From contig NYYH01000053.1 of NCBI GenBank assembly GCA_002686705.1, forward strand, positions 1-6,101: 6,101 bases of DNA, written 5' to 3'. The stretch comes from Bacteroidota bacterium. GTDB lineage: Bacteria; Bacteroidota; Bacteroidia; Bacteroidales; F082. The notes beneath the pieces were generated by a model. That model had not been told where the DNA came from and searched no databases. It worked only from the letters and a program-made list of their open reading frames with translations. The position numbers were made by a program, and so were the translations under genes. Below are positions 1 through 5,941 of this stretch, piece by piece. The stretch's first letter is position 1. Each line of letters starts with the position of its first letter.

Positions 1-45
1 ATCATTAAAGGAGATAAATTCCGCACTAACTTCTTTATGTAAAAG

Positions 46-75
46 TGGGTGGGGCCTAGTGCACCCCCTGGGCCC
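46..75 (-). terminator. G/C hairpin after the copy A coding segment
   Basis: On the minus strand, a G-rich run and a C-rich run lie just after the TAG at 75-77 and can fold on each other. A short ACTTTTACAT follows. The same arrangement recurs in copies B and C, where the stems are clearer. In copy A several pairings are possible, so the exact stem is uncertain. The position after a stop codon suggests a former intrinsic terminator. Confidence 0.35.
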
Positions 76-206
76 TATCCTTGAGCATCCATCTCCTGCA
101 TCTCGATCAAGCCTGTGTAAAGCACCTCATCTGTATCCAGGCTGACGGTAATGTCAGTGCGATTGGAGATGACAAAAGATAAGTTGTTGTCAGGGTGCAA
201 GTGAGA
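75..206 (-). pseudogene. Short open segment, 3' end of an unrecognised gene
   Basis: The minus strand reads 43 codons and then TAG (75-77), directly after an in-frame TAG at 207-209. There is no ATG near the beginning; a TTG at 198-200 is the only early alternative start. The translation looks protein-like (it includes SFVISNRTDITVSL and ends VLYTGLIEMQEMDAQG) and does not resemble random reading of GC-rich DNA. The same C-terminal block appears in copies B and C with internal stops: VLQTGLI*MQ*LDALGG* and VLNTRLIGI*ELDAPGG*. It is therefore probably the surviving tail of a real gene whose 3' end was duplicated with its downstream hairpin. I do not recognise the family. It could also be a very small intact ORF, which seems less likely because no ribosome binding site is visible. 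Confidence 0.45.
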
Positions 207-208
207 CT

Positions 209-225
209 AACTACTTTATGTAAAT
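209..225. repeat. Boundary motif, left edge of the operon-bearing cargo
   Basis: AACTACTTTATGTAAAT is identical here, at 5770-5786 and at 5942-5958. At this copy the usual repeat body does not follow. The sequence instead passes within a few bases (GGAGG, then CCGG) into IS30 transposase coding sequence. The copies at 209 and 5770 are in the same orientation and enclose the IS30 remnant and the whole sugar operon. Confidence 0.8.
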
Positions 226-623
226 GGAGGCCGGCTATGGCTGATTGTCCGGTTATCCTACAAATCTGCTCAAGAGGTAAAGCAGTCCACCATCAACTTG
301 CCGGAATCTATGAAAGCAAAAGTTCACACCGTCACTTTTGATAATGGAAAAGAATTTGCCGAGCATGAAACCATTGCTAAAAATCTGAATGCACAGTTTT
401 TCTTTGCACATCCTTATGCCTCATGGGAAAGGGGACTCAATGAAAACACAAATGGACTGATCAGACGGTACTTACCGATAAAAACTCAATTCAACCAAAT
501 CTCTGATAAGCAAGTCCAGTCGGTGATGATAAACTCAATAACCGTCCGCGAATATGCCTGAGGATGAAAACACCTAATCAGGTATTCTTCGGGGAACACT
601 CATTTGTTACACTTGGGACTTGA
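226..623 (+). pseudogene. IS30-family transposase, 5'-truncated and frameshifted
   Basis: This is the C-terminal part of an IS30-type DDE transposase. The reading frame is recognisable from about 235 (WLIVRL, then EVKQ) with no credible start; TTG 298 begins only an arbitrary open segment. The second catalytic Asp is in TFDNGKEF (codon 340-342). The catalytic Glu is in WERGLNENTNGL (codon 442-444). They are separated by 33 residues, the spacing expected for this family. The N-terminal DNA-binding region and the first catalytic Asp are absent. The frame then breaks: it runs to a stop at 559-561, but the expected ending continues in another frame from 534 as LNNRPR, TPNQVFFGEH and VTLGT, with a stop at 621-623. 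Restoring one A in the run at 531-533 would rejoin the two frames. The protein cannot be active. The fragment converges on the ThuA gene. Confidence 0.88.
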
Positions 624-629
624 ATTCAC
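604..629 (+). mobile_element. Possible right end of the IS30-type element
   Basis: The transposase stop (621-623) lies inside GTTACACTTGGGACTTGAAT, which continues into TCAC. From general knowledge of the family, IS30-type elements often end close to or overlapping the transposase stop with an inverted repeat of roughly this kind. No matching left end is in the window, because the 5' part of the element is missing, so the call rests on position and resemblance only. Bases 630-659 hold nothing further that I can support. Confidence 0.35.
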
Positions 630-659
630 GATCTTTTATAAACTAATATAATGAAATTA

Positions 660-1373
660 CTATTTAGAGGCCCACAGCATTCCACGAGTCAAGATTGCTT
701 GCATTTCTGGTACTTCAAATTCATGCGCTTTGTGACCTAGTGAACTATAGAAAACTTTTCCTTTTCCGCATTTTCTTTTCCAAACAACTGGCATTTCAAC
801 ATCTTTGATCCAGTCCGCAAGAAATTCGACTTTACCAGGTGATCCTGGAGATTGCTCCAATGACCAAATTTGATCTCCTTTATAGGTAGTTGTAGCTAAA
901 ACTACATTTGATGGATCAACATGCATATAGTATTGTTCAGAAGTATAAGCAAAATCGTTAATTCCTTTCATTATAGGATCATCTTTTTTTGTAATATTAA
1001 CAGTGTAATCTATAACACCGCCAGGATGATTTACCCACTGCCCTCCGGTCATAAATTGCCAATCAATTGATTGACGAAATGCATCACACATACCGCCATG
1101 AAAACCTGCCAGTCCTGCTCCATTAACAACAGCTTTGGCTACATTTGAAACTTCTTCTTTTTTAATTTCACCTTTTGGAGAAAATCCAAAAGCCATTGTA
1201 AAAATTGGAATTATAAGATCCATATCATGAACAAAATCACCAGCAAAAGCAGCAGTTTTCTTTTCAATTCTAATATCAAAATCATTAGATTTTAAAAATT
1301 CTGAAACAAGTTCCGCGTATTCCTCTGGATCATGTCCATCCCAGCCACCGCAAACGATTAAAGCCTTTTTCAT
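660..1373 (-). CDS. ThuA-domain protein, sugar utilisation
   Basis: This 237-residue cytoplasmic protein has no signal peptide or membrane segment. It belongs to the ThuA family, which has a fold like class I glutamine amidotransferases and takes part in trehalose and related sugar breakdown. Visible family marks are the N-terminal strand followed by GGWDGHDP (9-16), GAGLAGFHGGMCDAFR (85-100), GGQWVNHPGG (110-119), EQYYMHVDP (146-154), and the C-terminal block PVVWKRKCGKGKVFYSSLGH (195-214). The length is normal for a single-domain member. It is the last gene of the operon, 23 bases after the oxidoreductase. The ATG at 1373 has only a weak, distant GGA upstream, so translation may depend partly on coupling. 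Pairing with a Gfo/Idh enzyme matches the thuA-thuB arrangement and suggests work on a 3-keto sugar; the exact reaction and substrate are inferred. No clear terminator follows it. Confidence 0.9.
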   Translation of the reverse strand: MKKALIVCGGWDGHDPEEYAELVSEFLKSNDFDIRIEKKTAAFAGDFVHDMDLIIPIFTMAFGFSPKGEIKKEEVSNVAKAVVNGAGLAGFHGGMCDAFRQSIDWQFMTGGQWVNHPGGVIDYTVNITKKDDPIMKGINDFAYTSEQYYMHVDPSNVVLATTTYKGDQIWSLEQSPGSPGKVEFLADWIKDVEMPVVWKRKCGKGKVFYSSLGHKAHEFEVPEMQAILTRGMLWASK

Positions 1374-1396
1374 ACCAATTTATTATTCCGTTTAAT

Positions 1397-2551
1397 CTAT
1401 AAATTACTAATTAATGGTTTTATATCATCTTCTGAGAAAAATTTTGGTTGAGAACATTCACTTCGTAACTTTAATTTTTTCTTTTCTTTGCCTGACTTTA
1501 AAATACTATCCATAATATCCAACACATGCAAACTGAATTCTCCACTACATCTGTGGTGTCTATTATTATGAATGGCATCAATCATTTCAGAAACACCAAT
1601 ACCTCTATAATTTGCATTTATGGGTACTTCATTTGATTTGCCACTAAAATTCAGAACATTATATTTTCCCAGAATCATTTCCTTAGTTTCAAATATTTTC
1701 CAATCACCACCTTTATTAAAGCAACCAAGAATCTCTCCCCCAAACATGTTTGGATCAGGAACATTCAAAGAACCTGAGTTACCATACAATTCAATATGAT
1801 TCTTGTTGTGTTTCCAAATATCAAATGAAAAAAAAGCATCAATAAGAGCTCCTGATTTAAATTCAATATGAGAAATTATAGAAGTGGGGGTTTCTACTTT
1901 AATCACTTCTCCCTGTCGATCACCACTTACGATAACCCTTTCTTCATAGACATTTCTGATTTTGCTTTCTACAGATATAGCTGATCCTAATAGATTTACC
2001 AAAGAAGAAAAATAATAGGGCCCCATATCCAAAACTGGACCACCTCCATATTGATAATAAAAATCAGGATTAGGATGCCAAATTTCATGACCTGGAACTG
2101 CCATAGCAATACTTCCAAGTGATATTTTACCTATTTTATTTTCATCAACTAATTTTCTTGCCAATTGTCCGCCTGCTCCAAGAAAAGTATCAGGTGCGCA
2201 ACCCAAATATACATTTTTTTCTTTAGCTAAATTTAAAAGTTCTTGACCATCTTCAAATTCAATTGATAAAGGTTTTTCAGAATAGGAATGTTTTTTTGCT
2301 TTAAGAATCAATGCAGAAATCTCAAAGTGAGCATTTGGTATTGTCAGATTAATAACAAGCTCAATTTCATCTGAGCTTAAGAGATCATCTACGCTCATCT
2401 GTTTGATTTGATATTTATCAGCGTATAATTTGGATGCTTCTTCTTTAATATCAGCGCAAGTAATTATTTCAAAATTATTAAAATGATCTAAAGAATTCTT
2501 GAAATAAATATTAGCAATATTGCCACATCCAATAACACCTACTTTCATCAT
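1397..2551 (-). CDS. Gfo/Idh/MocA-family sugar oxidoreductase
   Basis: This 384-residue cytoplasmic NAD(P)-dependent dehydrogenase probably oxidises or reduces a sugar or sugar derivative brought in by the importer. The Rossmann dinucleotide motif is GCGNIA (8-13) after the first strand. SEKPLS (91-96) carries the family's EKP lysine (K93). The C-terminal domain has GGGPVLDMGPYY (169-180), which aligns with the active-site Asp and a position that is His in many relatives but Tyr here. A later block, RHHRCSGEFSLHVLDIMDS (residues about 329-347), is typical of the sugar-cluster branch. The gene begins one base after the permease stop (TAA-T-ATG-ATG). The second ATG (2548) lies seven bases after AAGGA and may be the better start; the two differ by one residue. 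The context makes it the functional counterpart of ThuB, but its substrate cannot be read from sequence. Confidence 0.92.
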   Translation of the reverse strand: MMKVGVIGCGNIANIYFKNSLDHFNNFEIITCADIKEEASKLYADKYQIKQMSVDDLLSSDEIELVINLTIPNAHFEISALILKAKKHSYSEKPLSIEFEDGQELLNLAKEKNVYLGCAPDTFLGAGGQLARKLVDENKIGKISLGSIAMAVPGHEIWHPNPDFYYQYGGGPVLDMGPYYFSSLVNLLGSAISVESKIRNVYEERVIVSGDRQGEVIKVETPTSIISHIEFKSGALIDAFFSFDIWKHNKNHIELYGNSGSLNVPDPNMFGGEILGCFNKGGDWKIFETKEMILGKYNVLNFSGKSNEVPINANYRGIGVSEMIDAIHNNRHHRCSGEFSLHVLDIMDSILKSGKEKKKLKLRSECSQPKFFSEDDIKPLISNL

Positions 2552-2552
2552 A

Positions 2553-3377
2553 TTATCCTTTGACTGTCCCCCCTGTTAGTCCTGCAATAATATATTTTTG
2601 CAAAACTAAAAAGAAAATAATTGCTGGCACAAGTGTTAAAGACACATAAGCTAATACTTTTGACCAATCAGTAAAATATTCACTTCTAAATACCATTATA
2701 CCCATAGGCCATGAGTAGAGAGACTCATCGTTAATCATAATAAGGGGCAATAGATAGTTGTTCCAACTTCCTGTTAAAGTAATAACACTCACAGTTGCTA
2801 AAATGGGTGTTGATAATGGTAAGGTAAATCTAAAATAAAATTGTGCGTACGTACACCCATCTACAAATGCGGCATCAAAAAGTTCACTTGGCATTTGTTT
2901 AAAAAAACCTCTAAATAAAATTATTGCAAACCCTAAACCAAATGCAATTTGGGGCAATATCACCGCCCAACTTGTCCCTAGAAGTCCAAAATCCCTAACT
3001 CTTAGAAACAAAGGTAAAATAGCTGTAGCAAAAGGGAAAAGAAGACCTAAAAGAAAATAATTATAAAGAAATCTATTCCCAGCAAATTTTACATGAGCAA
3101 AAACAAAAGCTGTCATAGATGCAAACAGTAAAACAAAAAAAGTAGTTCCAATTGCATAAATCACTGAATTCCAAAGATATAACCAAAATTTACTATTTAA
3201 AAGAACAGATAAGTAATTATCAAAATTCCAATTACTTGGGAGACCTAGTGCATTGGTGCGTAATTCGCCAACCGTTTTAAAACCTCCCATTACAGAAACA
3301 TATAAAGGGATAAAAATAGCAGCAGCCATCAAAAATAAAAATAAATACATATAATAAGTTCGCATACTATCTTTCAT
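2553..3377 (-). CDS. Sugar ABC importer permease, MalG type
   Basis: This 274-residue inner-membrane protein is one of the two channel subunits of a carbohydrate-uptake ABC importer (CUT1, MalG/UgpE-like). A first membrane helix lies near residues 8-30, followed by a periplasmic stretch with GLPSNWNFDNY (45-55). Further hydrophobic segments are near 68-93, 104-125, 136-157, 190-212 and 241-262. The cytoplasmic loop that contacts the ATPase is the EAA-type motif at about 165-188 (ELFDAAFVDGCTYAQFYFRF). The tail, GLTGGTVKG, is the standard MalG-type ending. Its ATG shares one base with the upstream permease stop (TAATG), and GAGGA lies seven bases before it, so the two subunits are probably translationally coupled. 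Length and motifs look intact. Confidence 0.95.
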   Translation of the reverse strand: MKDSMRTYYMYLFLFLMAAAIFIPLYVSVMGGFKTVGELRTNALGLPSNWNFDNYLSVLLNSKFWLYLWNSVIYAIGTTFFVLLFASMTAFVFAHVKFAGNRFLYNYFLLGLLFPFATAILPLFLRVRDFGLLGTSWAVILPQIAFGLGFAIILFRGFFKQMPSELFDAAFVDGCTYAQFYFRFTLPLSTPILATVSVITLTGSWNNYLLPLIMINDESLYSWPMGIMVFRSEYFTDWSKVLAYVSLTLVPAIIFFLVLQKYIIAGLTGGTVKG

Positions 3378-4261
3378 TAATCATTCCTCATCAAAGTTCT
3401 TTGATAGGCTATTGCTATTGAGAAACATATTAAAAAGATAACCACGCCAACCGCACTACCGAATCCAAATTTCATTCTCATGACACCAAAATAATAAAGA
3501 TATGTAACCATAGAGTGGGTGACATTAGATGGACCTCCTCCTGTTAATGGCATAATGATATCAAAAAGTTGAAGAGAGCCTAAAATTGAAAGAAAAACTG
3601 AGAGACGAATAGTTGGAAGCAAAATAGGAATTTTAATTCGCCATGCAGTTGTAAACGGACCCGCGCCATCTACTTTTGCTGCCTCTAAAACCTCTTTGGA
3701 AATAGCTTGTAGACCTGCAATATAAATCATCATATGAATACCAAAATATTTCCAAAAGATAACTATAAGTATAGCTATCAAGGCCAAATCTTTATCACCA
3801 ACCATAAAGATTGGATCAATTCCAAAGAAACCCCATATAGTAGCAACTAGTCCGTAATTTCCATCATAGATGTAAGCCCATATTAATCCCGCTCCAATTT
3901 CAGCTAATATATAAGGAAGAAAAAAAATTGTTCGAAAAAATGTAGCGCCCTTAATTTTATCAGAAATCATTAATGCAACAAGTAAAGCAAAAGGAAGTTG
4001 CACAAAAAGTGATAAAGCAATTATATAAAAATTATTCTTTAACGATATTATGAAAACCCTATTTCTAAATAGGTAAGTATAATTTTTAAAACCTACAAAT
4101 TTTTCAGGATCGCCGTAACCATTCCATCTATAAAAACTATAATACGCAGCTTCTACAATTGGCAAAACGACAAATAAAGTAAAAACAGTTAAAGCAGGAA
4201 TTAGAAAAATTATTAAAGTGTAATATCTGTTTAAAATAACATCAAATTTTTGATATTTCAC
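3377..4261 (-). CDS. Sugar ABC importer permease, MalF type
   Basis: This 294-residue inner-membrane protein is the partner of the MalG-type subunit. It is of the short MalF/UgpA kind, without the large periplasmic insertion of enterobacterial MalF. About six hydrophobic helices are visible (near 15-38, 78-98, 108-131, 158-183, 215-236 and 265-286). The EAA loop is EAAKVDGAGPFTTAWRIKIP (193-212), and LTGGGPSNVTHSM (239-251) is characteristic of the family. The start is GTG at 4259-4261. No good ribosome binding site precedes it, and no alternative start gives a sensible first helix. The gene follows the binding-protein gene by 55 bases that contain a strong hairpin. A weak start behind a hairpin would fit lower production of permease than of binding protein, which is inference. 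Confidence 0.94.
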   Translation of the reverse strand: MKYQKFDVILNRYYTLIIFLIPALTVFTLFVVLPIVEAAYYSFYRWNGYGDPEKFVGFKNYTYLFRNRVFIISLKNNFYIIALSLFVQLPFALLVALMISDKIKGATFFRTIFFLPYILAEIGAGLIWAYIYDGNYGLVATIWGFFGIDPIFMVGDKDLALIAILIVIFWKYFGIHMMIYIAGLQAISKEVLEAAKVDGAGPFTTAWRIKIPILLPTIRLSVFLSILGSLQLFDIIMPLTGGGPSNVTHSMVTYLYYFGVMRMKFGFGSAVGVVIFLICFSIAIAYQRTLMRND

Positions 4262-4281
4262 TTTTTATAATAATATTATGT

Positions 4282-4301
4282 GGAGGCTTAAAAAAGCCTC
4301 C
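4282..4301 (-). promoter_or_regulatory. Intercistronic hairpin between binding protein and permease genes
   Basis: GGAGGCTT, a four-base loop and AAGCCTCC form a perfect 8-bp stem, 15 bases after the binding-protein stop codon and 20 bases before the GTG of the MalF-type permease. On the transcribed (minus) strand the stem is followed by ACATAATATT rather than a run of T, so it is not a typical complete terminator. In other sugar importers, a structure at this place protects the upstream mRNA from 3' decay or partly terminates transcription, giving more binding protein than permease. That role is inferred here. Confidence 0.7.
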
Positions 4302-4316
4302 AATAAAAATAAATAT

Positions 4317-5567
4317 TTATTGATTAAATTCCCAAGATTCTTGCACTTGAGCTGTTGCTTCTTCAGGAGAAATTATTCCTGCTGCTAAATCAGTTGATAC
4401 ATCATTTACAACTCTTCCTATATCTGCTCCTAAGAACTGATCATAAAAGATTTGATGATATTTTGAATTAGCTATGTTTCTAGCAACTTGTTTTAAGAAT
4501 CGGTTTTTAATTGAAGTATCTGCCCCTTTAACAACTGGTATATAAACCCCATTAGCTGCATCTTCAGATTGTATTTCTTTAGAGACATAATGCATAATTA
4601 ATTCAACAGCTTCATCAGGAGCTGAACTAGAGAATAGCCAACCATTGATACCTCCTAAAGTATCTCCAGGATCACCTAATCCACCCTTAGTTGCAGGCAT
4701 ATTAAACATTCCCATATTGTCATCAGCCAAGCCTTCTCCACTAGCACTATTTGCTGCTTGTGATCCGTACATCCAGTTACCCATTAATGCCATTGCACAC
4801 TTTCCATCACCAAACAAACCTGCTTGATCAGGCCATGTAGCTGCTAAATACCCATCTTGGAAAGGTTCTAAAGCAACAAGTTCTAACATTTGTTCACCAG
4901 ATTTCACATATTCAGGTCTACCCCAGCCGCCATTATTAAGCGACTCTAAAAATAAGTCTTGGCCACCGTTTCTTATGTGTAGATGAGTCCAAATGAAATG
5001 TACAGGCCATTTATCTTTTCCACCTAAGCAAATAGGAGTAATCCCAGCTGATTTTATTTGTTTTACTGCTTCTAATAAATCTACCCAGTAAACAATTTTA
5101 CTTACATCAACGCCCGCTTGGTTAATAAGATTTTTATTATACCACCAAGCAACTTGAGCGACGTGTGTTGGTATGCCCACTCTTTGTCCTTCAAAAGTAA
5201 ATGCATTAGCAGCTGCAGCACTCAATGTTGACAGGTAATCATCAGATACAACTCCTGTGATATCTCTCAAGAAACCGGCTCTGGCCTGATCATACATGAC
5301 GCCTCCACTCCAACTATAAAATACGTCAGGTCGGTCATTTGATTGAAGCATTGTTGGAAGCTTCGCTTTAAAAGACTCATTTTCCAAATATTGTAATTCA
5401 ACTTTATTACCAGTCTTTGCTTCATATTCCGCTACAGCCTTTAAAATACCCGGCATATTTGGTGAATTTTCTGCATTCAAATGAAGCCACTTAATTGTAA
5501 CTGCATTTGCTGAACTGAATGATAATAAAGCAAAGGAAAAAATAAATATTTTAAGAAATAATTTCAT
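4317..5567 (-). CDS. Sugar-binding protein of ABC importer (family 1)
   Basis: This 416-residue periplasmic protein captures the substrate and delivers it to the permeases. It belongs to the MalE/UgpB-like family 1 extracellular solute-binding proteins. The chosen ATG (5565-5567) gives a classic Sec signal peptide: MKLFLK, a hydrophobic core and SSANA, with likely cleavage after A22. It has GGAGGG seven bases upstream. Family features include the N-terminal strand VTIKWLHL (23-30), FKAKLPTMLQSNDRPDVFYSW (66-86), GITPICLGGKDKWP (175-188), LFGDGKCAMALMGNW (251-265) and LGGINGWLF (304-312). The protein ends with a typical helical tail, PEEATAQVQESWE. It has no lipobox cysteine. The frame stays open upstream to an ATG at 5708, but using it would bury the signal peptide 47 residues inside the protein. 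It is the first gene of the operon. Similar proteins bind oligosaccharides or glycosides; the substrate is unknown. Confidence 0.93.
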   Translation of the reverse strand: MKLFLKIFIFSFALLSFSSANAVTIKWLHLNAENSPNMPGILKAVAEYEAKTGNKVELQYLENESFKAKLPTMLQSNDRPDVFYSWSGGVMYDQARAGFLRDITGVVSDDYLSTLSAAAANAFTFEGQRVGIPTHVAQVAWWYNKNLINQAGVDVSKIVYWVDLLEAVKQIKSAGITPICLGGKDKWPVHFIWTHLHIRNGGQDLFLESLNNGGWGRPEYVKSGEQMLELVALEPFQDGYLAATWPDQAGLFGDGKCAMALMGNWMYGSQAANSASGEGLADDNMGMFNMPATKGGLGDPGDTLGGINGWLFSSSAPDEAVELIMHYVSKEIQSEDAANGVYIPVVKGADTSIKNRFLKQVARNIANSKYHQIFYDQFLGADIGRVVNDVSTDLAAGIISPEEATAQVQESWEFNQ

Positions 5568-5574
5568 TATTATT

Positions 5575-5580
5575 CCCTCC
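5575..5580 (-). promoter_or_regulatory. Ribosome binding site deciding the binding-protein start
   Basis: GGAGGG on the minus strand is seven bases before the ATG at 5567. It supports the start that leaves the signal peptide at the N-terminus. Confidence 0.8.
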
Positions 5581-5642
5581 CTATAAAAATTAAATACCTC
5601 AACATTAACCGTAGATTCTGTTTCATTTACTTTGTCTTTTTC

Positions 5643-5657
5643 CATAACAATCTCCTT
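5643..5657 (-). promoter_or_regulatory. Second in-frame start with strong ribosome binding site
   Basis: AAGGAG (5652-5657) lies six bases before an ATG at 5643-5645 that is in frame with the binding protein and meets no stop. Its use would add 26 residues, mostly charged and polar at the start (MEKDKVNETE), ahead of the signal peptide. It may be a relic of a lost upstream gene start, a leader-translation device, or a real alternative start. The 12-base string TTCATTATTATT (plus strand) surrounds both the ATG at 5567 and another in-frame ATG at 5660, exactly 31 codons apart, which hints at a small local duplication. Confidence 0.45.
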
Positions 5658-5742
5658 CATTATTATTAGAAATTTAATCTGAATTTGATAAATTGAATAC
5701 AAGTCCAATACATTGAAAACGAAAAAATATACGAAAACCTAT

Positions 5743-5771
5743 ATACTAGTCATAAAAAATTGAACTGCCAA
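5743..5771 (-). promoter_or_regulatory. Candidate sigma70-type promoter of the sugar operon
   Basis: On the minus strand, TTGGCA (5766-5771) and TAGTAT (5743-5748) are separated by exactly 17 bases and resemble -35 and -10 boxes. The -10 match is only four of six; TATATA, partly overlapping it, is an alternative with a longer spacer. The -35 box lies at the junction with repeat copy B and shares its last two bases with the boundary motif. Transcription would give a leader of about 165-170 bases before the ATG at 5567. No clear repressor operator is seen, although ACGAAAA occurs twice nearby (5719-5737, plus strand). Confidence 0.4.
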
Positions 5772-5941
5772 CTACTTTATGTAAATTGGGGCGGGGTGTC
5801 TGCGCTGGTGCCCCCACCCCCTGGGGTTATCCTCCCAGAGCATCCAGCTACTGCATCTAAATCAAGCCGGTTTGGAGCACCTAGTTTGGTCACCTGACTG
5901 ACGATAATGCATATGCGCATGTTGTCGGTGGAAACGCGACT
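5770..5941. repeat. GC-rich repeat unit, copy B (172 bp)
   Basis: This unit begins with AACTACTTTATGTAAAT (5770-5786). The G/C hairpin follows, then the blocks shared with copies A and C: GTTATCCTCC (5826-5835), GAGCATCCA (5838-5846), CTGCATCT (5851-5858), ATCAAGCC (5861-5868) and GGAGCACCT (5874-5882). On the minus strand the end of the copy A coding segment is recognisable as VLQTGLI*MQ*LDALGG*. Two GAG codons of copy A are TAG here (5857-5859 and 5848-5850), and the final stop is TAA (5827-5829). The segment is clearly dead. The open frame seen on the minus strand across copies B and C is in a different, uninformative frame. Confidence 0.82.
5788..5820 (-). terminator. G/C hairpin of copy B, terminator-like on the minus strand
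   Basis: GGGGCGGGG (5788-5796) pairs with CCCCACCCC (5812-5820) across a 15-base loop, giving eight G-C pairs. The central C/A mismatch of the plus strand becomes a G-U pair in minus-strand RNA, so the structure is better on that strand. It follows the decayed coding end, and AATTTACAT comes after it. A former intrinsic terminator is the best reading; the T run is short. In the minus direction this hairpin is upstream of the operon promoter and might insulate it. Confidence 0.45.

Larger units (their letters stand above)
28..208. repeat. GC-rich repeat unit, copy A (about 180 bp)
   Basis: This unit starts with AACTTCTTTATGTAAAA (28-44), a variant of the boundary motif that recurs at 209, 5770 and 5942. 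A G-rich then C-rich stretch follows (46-75), then conserved blocks that line up with copies B and C: GAGCATCCA (83-91), CTGCATCT (96-103), ATCAAGCC (106-113) and AGCACCT (121-127). The next boundary motif lies 181 bp downstream, against a 172-bp period on the right side of the window. The copies differ by many substitutions and small indels, so they are old. Copy A is the only one whose minus strand still reads open through the shared coding segment. Bases 1-27 show nothing I can name. Confidence 0.8.

Noticed and set aside
624..659. Terminator of the sugar operon
   Set aside because: No stem-loop with a following T run can be found between the ThuA stop and the IS30 stop; the sequence is simply AT-rich.
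4645..4827. Open frame of 60 codons on the plus strand
   Set aside because: It lies wholly inside the binding-protein gene on the other strand, has a low-complexity proline-rich translation, and is a shadow of that gene.
4317..5708. Full 463-codon frame as the binding-protein gene
   Set aside because: Its first ATG lacks a good ribosome binding site and would place the signal peptide at residue 48. The ATG at 5567 has GGAGGG and gives a normal secreted protein.
209..5786. Composite transposon carrying the sugar operon
   Set aside because: Only one IS30 fragment exists, it is truncated and dead, and no second copy or matching inverted end appears on the right side.
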